From assembly GCF_022763245.1 (NCBI RefSeq), contig NZ_JALEGV010000028.1, positions 97,878 to 161,877 of the forward strand: a stretch of 64,000 nt of DNA, written 5' to 3'. The stretch comes from Oricola sp. Its GTDB lineage: Bacteria > Pseudomonadota > Alphaproteobacteria > Rhizobiales > Rhizobiaceae. Below are positions 26,023-34,972 of this stretch, piece after piece; the first letter of the stretch is position 1; each line of letters opens with the position of its first letter. Below the pieces are notes generated by a model. That model did not search any database, was not told the origin of the DNA, and saw only the letters and a program-made list of their open reading frames with translations. The position numbers were made by a program, and so were the translations under genes.

Positions 26023-27437
26023 GCGACGTTGCCACCACAGAGCCGCGCGTTCAGGCCGAGCCGTCCCAGGGCGGTCGCGCCAATCCGTTCCTTCTGGTTC
26101 CGATCACGCTGTTCTTCCTGTTGCTCGGGTTGGCCGTGCTGCGTTCGCCGAGCCTGATGACGAGCTTCGGCATCGGCAGCGCGGTCATCGTCGCCACGCC
26201 GCTGATCCTCGCCACCTACGCGCTGATGGCTTCTGTGATTTCGGGACGCGGCACGGTGGACCTGTCGATCGGCCCGCTGATCGGCTTCGTCAACGTGACG
26301 CTGATCCAGCTCTATGGCGCGGGCGTCCTGCAGAACCCGATCTCCATCTTCCTCTATGCGATCGTCATCGGCGGGCTCTACCAGTTCATCTTCGCGCTGA
26401 TCGTCATCTATGTGCGCGTGCAGCCGATCATCGTGTCGCTGTCCGGCTATCTCGCGCTTTCGGGCATAAATCTCGTCATCCTGCCGAGACCCGGAGGTGT
26501 CGCGCCGCAATTCATGGCCGACTGGGGCCTCGGCACGTCCATCTTCTCGCCGGTGTTCGTGATCCTCGTGCTGGCGACCATCGCCTGGCTGCTGTTCACG
26601 CGGACCGCCTTCTACACGCATCTGCGCCTGATGGGCTCCGACGAGCGCGCGGCCTATACGAGCGGCGTGCCGATCTATGTGGTGCGCATCGGCGCGCATG
26701 TGATCTCCGGCGGGTTCGCCGGCCTCGCGGCGATCGCGTTCACCGCGCTGATCTCGTCCGGCGATCCCTCCCAAGGCACGACCTACACGCTGATTGCCGT
26801 CACCGCGCTTGTGCTCGGCGGCGCGTCGCTGGCGGGAGGCCGCGCCAGCGTGTTCGGCTCGTTCCTGGGGGCGGTGAACCTCTATCTGATCACCTTCGTG
26901 CTCGCGACGTTCAATTTCGGCGCGGTCCAGAGCTTCGTGACCAATCTCGCCTATGGCTCGATCCTGGTCGCGTCCCTGCTGCTGACGCTGATCATCCCCT
27001 TCATCCAGCGCCACATCCACAATTTCTCGCCGGTGCTCTACTTCGTCGTCCTGGGCGTGGTTGCGCTGGGCGTGATCCTGCACGCGACGAATGACTACGA
27101 TCCCCGGGCGCGGTCGCAGCCGGTCGAGGAGGTGGTGGCTGTCGCGCCGCTCGAGCCGATCGCGCCGGAACGCCTCTATGTCGGCCCGCTGGAGGTGGCG
27201 CAGCCCACCGCGACGGACGCGGTGCTGCGCGCCGAGGCGGCGCCGCTGATCCTGTCGGCCCTGCTGCTCATCGTCATCGCGGTGTTCGTGCGCCTTGCCG
27301 TCAGCCAGTCCGACCGCAAGACGATCGCCCCGGCGGTGGCCGTGGTCCTGGCGGCGCTGGTGCTGTTCGGCGCGTATCTGATGCGCGGTGACGGGTCGCC
27401 GGCGCCTGCGGCCGGACAGACGGAGGAAACCCGATGA
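26019..27437 (+). CDS. Ribose-type ABC permease with extra C-terminal membrane domain
   Basis: 472 residues; RbsC-like proteins are about 320. The core (roughly 20-340) contains the family pattern GTVDLSIGPLIGFVNV and ALVLGGASLAGGRASVFG. It is followed by an extra helix, a loop of about 50 residues (rich in Pro, Glu and Val) and two more helices before a polar end. Start overlaps the ATPase stop (ATGA). The extension may dock the accessory membrane proteins encoded downstream. Confidence 0.87.
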   Translation: MSDVATTEPRVQAEPSQGGRANPFLLVPITLFFLLLGLAVLRSPSLMTSFGIGSAVIVATPLILATYALMASVISGRGTVDLSIGPLIGFVNVTLIQLYGAGVLQNPISIFLYAIVIGGLYQFIFALIVIYVRVQPIIVSLSGYLALSGINLVILPRPGGVAPQFMADWGLGTSIFSPVFVILVLATIAWLLFTRTAFYTHLRLMGSDERAAYTSGVPIYVVRIGAHVISGGFAGLAAIAFTALISSGDPSQGTTYTLIAVTALVLGGASLAGGRASVFGSFLGAVNLYLITFVLATFNFGAVQSFVTNLAYGSILVASLLLTLIIPFIQRHIHNFSPVLYFVVLGVVALGVILHATNDYDPRARSQPVEEVVAVAPLEPIAPERLYVGPLEVAQPTATDAVLRAEAAPLILSALLLIVIAVFVRLAVSQSDRKTIAPAVAVVLAALVLFGAYLMRGDGSPAPAAGQTEETR

Positions 27438-28807
27438 GCGCGACCTCCACCCTGCCGAAGCTCGGCCTTCCGGCGACGATCATCGGCCTGATCGCGGGCA
27501 TCATCCTGACGGCGATCGGCGTGGTGTTCGGTTTCCTGCAGGGGCTTTCCGTCCAGTTCATCATCCTGTCGGCGATCGCCACCCTCGCGGCCTTCGTGTG
27601 GGCATGGCGCTTCGTCATCGGCCAGTTCGTCTCCGACACTCCGCCGCCCGCGGAAGGCGAGATCAGCGAGGCGCGGCGCGTCTGGCTGAAGTTCCGCCCC
27701 GCGATCTACGGCCTGATCGTGATCCTCGGGCTGTTCCTGATCCTGTCGCTGACGATCGAGGGCTTCTTCAACGTCTGGAACGTCGTTTCGCTGCTGATCA
27801 TCCTGACGATCATCGTGCTCACACGCACGCTTGGTCGGCATTTCCAGGAGAACCGTTCCGCCTTCATCGGCGTCATGGTGCTGTCCGGCCTGTTCTCGAT
27901 CGGGTCGATGAACATCGACGGGTTCGCGTCGGCCAACAACATTAAGTCGATGCTCCTGTTCGCCTCCTTCCTCGGCATCGCCTCGGTCGGTCAGACGCTC
28001 GTGGCGCTTTTGGGCGGGCTCGACCTGTCGATCCCCTTCATCATCGGCGCGGCCAATGTCGGCCTTCTCTACCTGATCGGGCTCGGCGTCCCGCCATGGC
28101 TTGCCGCGATCATCGTGCTGGTGATCGGCGCGATCCTCGGCGTCATCAACGGGCTGTTGAGCTACCGCTTGCAAGGCCAGGCGCTGATCGTCACGCTCGG
28201 AACCGGTTTCGCGATCTCCGGCGGCGTGCAGATTGTCACCTCGATCGGAACGGCCTATGGCGGCAACGTCTTCGGCACCGTTCCGGCGTGGTTGTCCAAC
28301 CTGGCCGCGATGAACGGCTCGACCTTCGGGCTTCCGGTTCCGCCGGTGATCGCCATCTGGCTGCTGATCGCCATCATCCTGATCGCCGGCATGCGGCTGA
28401 CATCCTATGGCCGCTATCTCTACGCGCTCGGCGTCAACCGCACCTCGGCGGATCGCGTGATGGTGTCGGAACTCGGCTACTGGGTCTCGATGTACGCGGT
28501 CTCCGGCTTCTTCGCGGCGCTGACCGGCGGGCTTCTTCTCGGCTGGTCCGGCGGCGGCTTCATCGGGGTCGGCGACCAGTATCTGTTCCTCACGCTGGCG
28601 GCCGTCGTCGTCGGCGGCACTTCGCTGCTCGGCGGACAGGGCGGCTACGGCTTCACCGTGATCGGCGTGCTGGTTCTGCAGGTCCTGTCCTCGTTCCTGA
28701 TCGGCATCGGGCTCGATTTCGAATGGCAGCAATTCATCTTCGGACTCCTGATCCTGCCCATGGTGGCGCTCTATGCGCGCTCGCCGCACATCAGGACGCA
28801 AATCTAG
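27434..28807 (+). CDS. Ribose-type ABC permease with extra N-terminal membrane domain
   Basis: 457 residues. Two extra N-terminal helices (about 13-62) and a polar loop (DTPPPAEGEISEARR) precede an RbsC-like core with ALLGGLDLSIPFIIG and VVVGGTSLLGGQGGYG. Start overlaps the first permease stop by 4 bp. The two permeases differ from each other, so the channel is a heterodimer in which one partner is enlarged at its C-terminus and the other at its N-terminus. Confidence 0.87.
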   Translation: MSATSTLPKLGLPATIIGLIAGIILTAIGVVFGFLQGLSVQFIILSAIATLAAFVWAWRFVIGQFVSDTPPPAEGEISEARRVWLKFRPAIYGLIVILGLFLILSLTIEGFFNVWNVVSLLIILTIIVLTRTLGRHFQENRSAFIGVMVLSGLFSIGSMNIDGFASANNIKSMLLFASFLGIASVGQTLVALLGGLDLSIPFIIGAANVGLLYLIGLGVPPWLAAIIVLVIGAILGVINGLLSYRLQGQALIVTLGTGFAISGGVQIVTSIGTAYGGNVFGTVPAWLSNLAAMNGSTFGLPVPPVIAIWLLIAIILIAGMRLTSYGRYLYALGVNRTSADRVMVSELGYWVSMYAVSGFFAALTGGLLLGWSGGGFIGVGDQYLFLTLAAVVVGGTSLLGGQGGYGFTVIGVLVLQVLSSFLIGIGLDFEWQQFIFGLLILPMVALYARSPHIRTQI

Positions 28808-28818
28808 AGAGGCTTCAC

Positions 28819-28854
28819 ATGAACAAGTTCGAATTGCTCAATGGGAGGGCGTGA
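28819..28854 (+). CDS. Possible 11-residue leader ORF coupled to the opsin-like gene
   Basis: ATG at 28819 after AGAGAGG, reading MNKFELLNGRA and stopping at 28852-28854, one base before the opsin-like ATG at 28856. The ribosome site of the opsin-like gene (GGGAGGG) lies inside this ORF, so translating ribosomes would be delivered to it. It may be chance. Confidence 0.3.
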   Translation: MNKFELLNGRA

Positions 28855-28855
28855 A

Positions 28856-29557
28856 ATGGCGGTGTTCGAAACGGCGGACCTGACCGCGGCGAGCTATTCG
28901 ACGGCGGTCTTCGGACTGGTCGCCACGAGCGTGTTGCTGCTGCTGGCGACCGGATGGGTCGGACGGGCCTGGAAGCTGCCGGTGGCGCTGTGCGCGCTGG
29001 CGGCGCTGGTCGGCGTGGGCGCGGTCTTTGAGGCCCGCGAAGCCTGGGCGGCGAGCCAGAGCGTTCCGGTCGTCTATCACTATGTCGGCTGGGCGATCTC
29101 CATGCCGCTTCAGGTGCTGGCGCTGTTCTTCCTGGCGGCGCGCTGCGGCAAGCTCGGGATCGGGCTGTTCTGGCGGCTCGTCATCGTCTCCGTCCTGATG
29201 GTCTTCGTGCGCTATCTCGGCGAGGCCGGCTTCATGCACGCCACGCTCGCCTTCCTGATCGGGCTGGTGTTCTGGCTCTACATTCTGGGCGAACTGTTCT
29301 TCGGCCGCATGGACGAGATCATCCGCGGCTCGCAGCGCGAGGCCGTGTCGCGCGGATATTTCTGGCTGCGCCTGATCGTCACCGTCGGCTGGGCGATCTA
29401 TCCGCTCGGCAACTTCATCACTTCCTTCGGCGGTTACGTCGACGATGGCGCATTGTCCGTCGCCTACAACCTCGCCGATTTTCTCAACCGCATGGCGTTC
29501 GGCATCGCCGTTTTGGCCACGGCCATGCTCGACGGCGAGGAGGAAGCCCATGGCTGA
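28856..29557 (+). CDS. Proteorhodopsin-like seven-helix protein lacking the retinal-binding lysine
   Basis: 233 residues, start at 28856 after GGGAGGG. Seven helices. Helix 5 GEAGFMHATLAFLIG, helix 6 GWAIYPLGN and helix 7 YNLADFLNRMAFG align residue for residue with proteorhodopsin (GEAGIM..., GWAIYPVGY, YNLADFVNKILFG). The Schiff-base Lys231 of proteorhodopsin is Arg212 here (CGC, two base changes from Lys). Proton acceptor Asp97 is Gly78, donor Glu108 is Ala89 and Arg94 is His75; only Asp208 (Asp227) of the complex counterion is kept. It therefore cannot bind retinal in the normal way or pump protons by the known route. Sensor, scaffold or transporter partner are possible roles. Lysine-less type-1 opsins are a known but uncharacterised group. 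Confidence 0.85.
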   Translation: MAVFETADLTAASYSTAVFGLVATSVLLLLATGWVGRAWKLPVALCALAALVGVGAVFEAREAWAASQSVPVVYHYVGWAISMPLQVLALFFLAARCGKLGIGLFWRLVIVSVLMVFVRYLGEAGFMHATLAFLIGLVFWLYILGELFFGRMDEIIRGSQREAVSRGYFWLRLIVTVGWAIYPLGNFITSFGGYVDDGALSVAYNLADFLNRMAFGIAVLATAMLDGEEEAHG

Positions 29558-29614
29558 CCCGCGCCGCAGCTCGCCGATCCGGTTCAACGCATTCATTTGT
29601 GAAGGGACATTCCA

Positions 29615-31333
29615 ATGAAGGGTGCAGATTTCATCGCAATCATAATCCTGGCGGCGATCGTCATCGCGGTCTGCGCCTATCTCCTGCACTGGCTGTATCG
29701 CCGTTCGACCAAGGACATCTCCTTCGTGCGGACCGGTTTCGGGGGCGAGAAAGTCGTCATGGGCGGCGGCGCCTTCGTGCTGCCGATCCTGCATGACATC
29801 ACCGAAGTGAACATGAACACGCTGCGCCTGGAAATCACCCGGGCGCGCGAGAAGTCCCTGATCACCAAGGACCGGATGCGCGTCGAGCTGACGGTGGAAT
29901 TCTATGTCCGCGTGCAGCCCGAGGACGAGGCGGTGGCCACCGCGGCGCGATCGCTGGGCAACCGCACCATGCATGCCGAGCAGCTCAAGGATCTCATCCA
30001 GGGCCGCTTCGTCGACGCGATGGGCGGCGCGGCTGCCGCGATGACGCTGGAGCACATCCACGAAAAGCGCCAGGACTTCGTCAAGGAAGTGCGCAAGGAA
30101 GTGGCGGAAAGCCTCGCGCTCGACGGTCTGGAACTGGAATCCGTGTCGCTGACCTCGCTCGACCAGACCGACATTTCGCTGTTCGATCCGTCCAACACCT
30201 TCGACGCCGAGGGTCTGACGATCCTCACCGAGCAGATCGAAAGCCGCAAGAAGAAGCGCAACGACATCGAGAAGGACACGATGATCGCCATGCGCGCCAA
30301 GAACCTCGAGGCGGAGAAGCGGTCGCTGGAGATCGAGCGCGACACCGAATATGCGCGCCTGGCGCATGACGCCGAGGTCTCGGTCCAGCGCGCCCAGCGC
30401 AAGGCGGAAATCTCCAACGAGAACGCCGCTCGCGAGCGTGAGATGGAGACGATGAAGCTCAAGGAACGCGAGGCCGTCGAGCGCGCCCGCATCGAGATGG
30501 AGCAGGAGGTCGAGCGCATCGACATCAAGCGCAAGGAAGCGCTGCAGATCGAGGAACAGGCGCGCGAGATCGCTATCTCGATGAAGTCCAAGGAGCGCTC
30601 GGAAGCCCAGGCGCTCGCCGAGGAGGCCCGCGCCAAGATGATCGAGGCGCAGGAACGCGTGCAGACCATCCGCGACACCGAGATCGCGACGCGCCAGAAG
30701 GCCATCGAACTGCTCGAGGCGCAGAAGGTGGCGGACGCCGAGGCGGCGCGGCTGCGCATCCTCGCCGAGGCGGAGAAGGCGGCGGCCAGCGACCGTGCCG
30801 AAGCCGACCGGATCGCCGTCGCCGCGCTCGCGGAGCGCTACAAGGTGGAAGCCGACGGCAAGCAGAAACTCAACGAGGCCGAGAACATCCGTTCGGATGC
30901 CAGCCGGCGCAGCGGCCTGCACAAGGCGCTGGTCGAGAACCTGCCGGCGATCATCCGCGAAAGCGTCAAGCCGATGGAGAAGATCGAGGGCATCAAGATC
31001 CTGCATGTCGACGGCATGCCGGGCTTCTCCGGCACCGGCGCGGCGGGTTCCGGCGGCGGAGGCGGTGCGGGCGGCGCAGATGGCGACGGAACCGGCCCGA
31101 AGGACGGCAACCTGGCCGACCAGGTCGTCTCCTCGGCGCTGCGCTACCGGTCGCAGGCGCCCTTCGTCGATCAGTTGCTCAACGAGATCGGGCTGAGCGC
31201 GGACAATGTCCACCGCACGCATACGCTCCAGGACCTGTCGAAGGTCGTCTATTCGGAGCCGAACGCCGCCGACAGCGGGAGCAGTCGCGCCAAGCCCAAG
31301 GCGAAGACGCCGGGCAAGGCGACCGAGAGCTGA
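29615..31333 (+). CDS. SPFH/flotillin-family membrane scaffold protein
   Basis: 572 residues. One N-terminal membrane helix (about 5-27), an SPFH domain (about 30-200, FVRTGFGGEKVVMGGGAFVL), a long charged coiled coil rich in Glu, Arg, Lys and Ala (about 215-440), then a Gly-rich link and a soluble tail. This is the YqiK/flotillin layout, which builds oligomeric membrane microdomains. Placed between an opsin-like protein and a transporter, it may organise these membrane proteins into one assembly; that is inference. Confidence 0.9.
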   Translation: MKGADFIAIIILAAIVIAVCAYLLHWLYRRSTKDISFVRTGFGGEKVVMGGGAFVLPILHDITEVNMNTLRLEITRAREKSLITKDRMRVELTVEFYVRVQPEDEAVATAARSLGNRTMHAEQLKDLIQGRFVDAMGGAAAAMTLEHIHEKRQDFVKEVRKEVAESLALDGLELESVSLTSLDQTDISLFDPSNTFDAEGLTILTEQIESRKKKRNDIEKDTMIAMRAKNLEAEKRSLEIERDTEYARLAHDAEVSVQRAQRKAEISNENAAREREMETMKLKEREAVERARIEMEQEVERIDIKRKEALQIEEQAREIAISMKSKERSEAQALAEEARAKMIEAQERVQTIRDTEIATRQKAIELLEAQKVADAEAARLRILAEAEKAAASDRAEADRIAVAALAERYKVEADGKQKLNEAENIRSDASRRSGLHKALVENLPAIIRESVKPMEKIEGIKILHVDGMPGFSGTGAAGSGGGGGAGGADGDGTGPKDGNLADQVVSSALRYRSQAPFVDQLLNEIGLSADNVHRTHTLQDLSKVVYSEPNAADSGSSRAKPKAKTPGKATES

Positions 31334-31388
31334 CAGGCCAACGCGGCGGCGCCTGTCCGTGCCGCCGCTTCCAACCGGAGACCGTTGA

Positions 31389-31814
31389 ATGTCCAAGCCA
31401 GCGTCAGTTGAGCGCGATCTGCTCGTCTTCTCGATCTGGGCCGTCCTCGGCCTGGGCGGACTGGCGTTCCTGCTCGAGGGCTTCGCCCGCGATTCCTATC
31501 TGGTTTCGCTCGCTGGCGTCGTGACGATCATCGCCGGGTTTGTCGCCCACATCGTCGTCAACGGGGTGTTCGGCTGCAGCTTCAAGCCGGGCGAGGCGGC
31601 ACTCGGCATCGGCGTCTTCGGCGTGCTGGCCCTGGTGTTCATCGCCGGCTGGGCAAGCGGCGGCCTGTCGCAGAACGACTACTGGTCCGGGCTGACGCTG
31701 TTTGCGGCGCTGGGCTTCGGTTTGCCGATCTACCTTTCCACCCGGTACGGGCTGCGCGGCGCCTTCTCGCGCTTCCATCTCAAGCCGGCCGACAGCGGGA
31801 AACCGAACGCATGA
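31389..31814 (+). CDS. Small four-helix membrane protein of unknown function
   Basis: 141 residues with four predicted membrane helices and a basic C-terminal tail (STRYGLRGAFSRFHLKP). I recognise no family. It begins 55 bp after the SPFH gene and overlaps the SSS-family gene by 4 bp, so it is probably an accessory subunit of that carrier, as small integral proteins often are. Start ATG 31389 follows CCGGAGACC. Confidence 0.7.
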   Translation: MSKPASVERDLLVFSIWAVLGLGGLAFLLEGFARDSYLVSLAGVVTIIAGFVAHIVVNGVFGCSFKPGEAALGIGVFGVLALVFIAGWASGGLSQNDYWSGLTLFAALGFGLPIYLSTRYGLRGAFSRFHLKPADSGKPNA

Positions 31815-33760
31815 GCAGCGTCGACGTGACAGTCTGGCTTCCGCTCCTGGCGCTGTTCTACGTCGCCGTGCTGCTCTACTGGGCGCGCGTCGCCGTGCGC
31901 CAGAGCGAGGGTGCGGACGGCTTCTTCTCGGCAGGGCACGCCATCGCGCCATGGATTTCCGCGCTCGTCATCGCGGGTGCAAGCTTGTCGAGCTGGTTCG
32001 TGCTCGGCGGCAGCCGGCAGATCGCGGAGACCGGCTTCCAGATGCCGGCCCTGCTGGTCGCGGGCATCGCCATCGCGCTGCCGGGCGTCGTCTTCTTCAA
32101 GCGGCTGTGGTTCGTCGCCGAGCGGCTGCGGGTGTCCTCGCAGGCCGACATTTTCCGCGTCTATTATCAAAGCCCCTTCCTGGTGGTGGTCTCCACCGCG
32201 GTGGCCTTGCTCTTCGCCGTCGGTTTCGCCGGCCTGCAGATGCGCGCCGTCGCCGAAGCCGTCACGCTGCTGACCGACGGCGCGGTGTCGCAGCTTGCCG
32301 CCAGCGTGGTGCTCGGCTTCGTCCTGTTTGCGGGCGTCGGCATCGGCGGCATACGTGCCATCGCCTATTTCGGCGTGATCCAGACCGTGCTGGTGTTCAC
32401 CTCCATCGTGACGCTTGCCGGCTTCGCGCTTCTGTGGAGCGGCGGTTTCGGCGCGCTCAACAGCGGGCTTCTGGCCTTGTCGGCTTCGCCCGAGGCGGCG
32501 TCCGGCTTCCTCGTCGACGGGGTGATCCATTTCACCGCCGGGCTCGGCCGCGCGGGCGAGGCGGAGGGCGCCAGCACGGCGGTCGCCAATCTCAGCCTCG
32601 CGCTGGCCTTCATGGGGTTCCAGGCAAGCCCGCTGGCCCTGAAGCTCGTGCTCTCCACCCGCAGCCCCAACGGCATCGCGGCGGGCCAGACCTGGGTCAC
32701 CGCCGGCTTCTTCGGAGGCCTCGTCGTCTTCGCGGTCACGCTGATTGGCGTCGCGGGCCTGCTCGACAAGGGACTGACGCTGGACGCGCTCTTCGCGCGG
32801 CTGCAGTCGCAGTCGCCATGGTTCGCGGCCTGGATCTTCATCGGCATCGTCGCCGGCGTTCAGCTCCTTGCCGGATTGGCGTTGTTCGCCGCGGGCGAGG
32901 GGCTCGTCCGGCATGTCTACAAGCCCTATTTCAATTCGCGCCTGTCCAAGACGGACGCCGTCACGCTGACCCGCATAGCCGTCGCGATCCTCGCCGTCGT
33001 CGCCATGGTCATGCAGAACCTGACCCCCGTGACGTTGTCGGCGCTTGCCGCCGTGGCGCTACCGGCCGCGTTCCAGCTCTGGACCCCGCTTCTCGGCGTG
33101 ACGTGGCTCGGCTGGATCACGCGTCCCGCGGCCATGACCGGCGTCGGCTTCGGCCTGGCCGGCGTGGTGCTGACGGAACCGCTCGGATACGAGATCCTTT
33201 CCTTCTTCGGCCTCGAACTGCCGTGGGGCCGGTGGCCGTGGACCATCCATTCGGCGGCATGGGGCATGGCGGCCAACATCGCGGCGGTCCTCATCATCTC
33301 GGCGATCACCAACCGCAAGGCGCTCAGCGCCGAGGCGCTCGAAGTCCGGAAGCTCTTCGCCGGGGCGCTGTCCGTCGGCAAGAAGGCGAGGGGGCTGCGC
33401 GCCACCGCATGGTCCGTCGCGCTGGCATGGTTCTTCCTGGCCACCGGTCCCGGCCTGATCTTCGGCAACGCCGCCTTCGTGACCCGGGACGGCGAGACCA
33501 TGACGTGGCTTCTCGGCATGCCGTCGCTGTGGGCTTGGTCGCTGGCGGCCTGGGTCAGCGGTCTCGGGCTGGTCTGGTTCCTCGCCTACAAGATGGAAAT
33601 GGCAAGCCCCGTTCACGTGGAGATACCGCCCTACACGCCGCCGCGCCGGCTGGAGACAGACCGGTCGACGGTGGAGCAGGAGCGTGTGCGGACCCTTATC
33701 ATCACCGGTGCGGCCGGCTTCGTGCTGGCTGTCCTGACCGCATTCAGTTTCGGCGGCTGA
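31811..33760 (+). CDS. Sodium:solute symporter (SSS) family protein
   Basis: 649 residues with about 13-15 hydrophobic helices. The N-terminal region (FFSAGHAIAPWISALVIAGA, then SSWFVLGG) is the SSS/PutP-like first helix pair, where this family binds sodium. It lacks a fused histidine kinase, unlike CbrA. The ATG overlaps the small membrane protein stop. A second carrier beside the ABC system suggests two routes for the same substrate, or that this one is a sensor. Confidence 0.8.
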   Translation: MSSVDVTVWLPLLALFYVAVLLYWARVAVRQSEGADGFFSAGHAIAPWISALVIAGASLSSWFVLGGSRQIAETGFQMPALLVAGIAIALPGVVFFKRLWFVAERLRVSSQADIFRVYYQSPFLVVVSTAVALLFAVGFAGLQMRAVAEAVTLLTDGAVSQLAASVVLGFVLFAGVGIGGIRAIAYFGVIQTVLVFTSIVTLAGFALLWSGGFGALNSGLLALSASPEAASGFLVDGVIHFTAGLGRAGEAEGASTAVANLSLALAFMGFQASPLALKLVLSTRSPNGIAAGQTWVTAGFFGGLVVFAVTLIGVAGLLDKGLTLDALFARLQSQSPWFAAWIFIGIVAGVQLLAGLALFAAGEGLVRHVYKPYFNSRLSKTDAVTLTRIAVAILAVVAMVMQNLTPVTLSALAAVALPAAFQLWTPLLGVTWLGWITRPAAMTGVGFGLAGVVLTEPLGYEILSFFGLELPWGRWPWTIHSAAWGMAANIAAVLIISAITNRKALSAEALEVRKLFAGALSVGKKARGLRATAWSVALAWFFLATGPGLIFGNAAFVTRDGETMTWLLGMPSLWAWSLAAWVSGLGLVWFLAYKMEMASPVHVEIPPYTPPRRLETDRSTVEQERVRTLIITGAAGFVLAVLTAFSFGG

Positions 33761-33788
33761 ACGCATCGCAAAACGCGCGGAGAAGACG

Positions 33789-34946
33789 ATGACACCCTTC
33801 ACCTTCAACACCTCGAAATCGATCCAGTTCGGCGTCGGCGCCCTCGGTCGCATCGGCGAACTCGTTCGCGCCCAGATCGGCGAACGCATCATGCTCGTGA
33901 CCGATCCGGGCATGATGTCGACCGGCATCGTCGACAAGGCGCTCGACATCCTGAACGCCGCGGGCGTGACCGTGGAACTGTTCAAGGACGTCGAGGCCGA
34001 CCCGCCGGAAAACGTCGTCCTGCAGGCCGCGGCCCAGGCGCGTGACGCGGGCGTCGAGGGCGTCGTCGGTCTTGGCGGCGGCTCCTCGCTGGACGTCTCC
34101 AAGCTCGTCGCCCTGCTGGCGCTCGGCAAGGAGGAGCTGAAGGACGTCTACGGCGTCGGCAACGCGAGGGGGCCGCGCCTGCCGCTGATCCTTGTCCCGA
34201 CGACATCCGGCACGGGCTCCGAGGTCACGCCGATCTCGATCGTCACCACCGGCACCAACGAGAAGATGGGCGTGGTCTCGCCGGTCATCTTGCCCGACGT
34301 CGCCCTGCTCGATCCCGAACTCACCTACGGCCTGCCGCCGCACATCACGGCTGCGACCGGCATCGACGCCATGGTGCACGCCATCGAGGCCTATGCCTCG
34401 GCGAGCTCGAACAACAACCCGGTGTCGCGCATGCTCGCCACGCAGGCCCTGACGCTGATGGGGCGCTCGATCCTGAAGGCGGTGCATGAAGGCACCGACA
34501 CGGAAGCGCGCTCCGACATGCTGCTCGGCTCGATGCTCGCCGGCCAGGCCTTCGCCAATTCCCCCGTCGCCGCGGTGCACGCGCTGGCCTATCCGCTGGG
34601 CGGGCATTTCCACATTCCCCACGGCCTGTCGAACGCGCTCGTCCTGCCGCATGTGCTGCGCTTCAACGTGGTGACGTCGCCGCAGCCCTATGCGGAACTG
34701 GCGCCATACGTGTTTCCGGAGCTGGCGAAATTCGAGGGACAGGAACGCGCGGCGGCCTTCTGCGACAGCCTCGCCGAACTCTCCGGCGCCTGCGGCCTGC
34801 AGCCGAACCTGCGGGCGATGAACATTCCCGAGGAGGTGCTTCCGAAGCTCGCCTCCGACGCGATGAACCAGACGCGCCTGCTCGTCAACAATCCGCGCCC
34901 GGTCACCGAAGCCGACGCGCTGGCGATCTATCGCGCCGCCTACTGA
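33789..34946 (+). CDS. Iron-containing alcohol dehydrogenase (probable 4-hydroxybutyrate dehydrogenase, BlcB-like role)
   Basis: 385 residues. NAD site GGGSSLDVSK and metal ligands Asp193, His197, His264 and His278 (TGIDAMVHAIE; VHALAYPLGGHFHIPH), spaced as in FucO. Group III alcohol dehydrogenases include 4-hydroxybutyrate dehydrogenase. With the lactonase upstream and SSADH immediately downstream (26 bp), the likely reaction is 4-hydroxybutyrate to succinic semialdehyde. Confidence 0.87.
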   Translation: MTPFTFNTSKSIQFGVGALGRIGELVRAQIGERIMLVTDPGMMSTGIVDKALDILNAAGVTVELFKDVEADPPENVVLQAAAQARDAGVEGVVGLGGGSSLDVSKLVALLALGKEELKDVYGVGNARGPRLPLILVPTTSGTGSEVTPISIVTTGTNEKMGVVSPVILPDVALLDPELTYGLPPHITAATGIDAMVHAIEAYASASSNNNPVSRMLATQALTLMGRSILKAVHEGTDTEARSDMLLGSMLAGQAFANSPVAAVHALAYPLGGHFHIPHGLSNALVLPHVLRFNVVTSPQPYAELAPYVFPELAKFEGQERAAAFCDSLAELSGACGLQPNLRAMNIPEEVLPKLASDAMNQTRLLVNNPRPVTEADALAIYRAAY

Positions 34947-34972
34947 CGCCGTTTCCATCGAAAGGAATTGCC

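Noticed and set aside
28856..29557. Functional light-driven proton pump
   Set aside because: Retinal Lys, proton acceptor and donor are all missing, and no retinal-synthesis genes (crt, blh) are in the window.
28856..29557. Lys-to-Arg change as a sequencing error
   Set aside because: CGC differs from AAA and AAG at two or more bases, and three other functional residues of the pump are also replaced.
28838..31396. 852-codon minus-strand open frame
   Set aside because: Antisense to the opsin-like and SPFH genes; no family pattern and biased composition.
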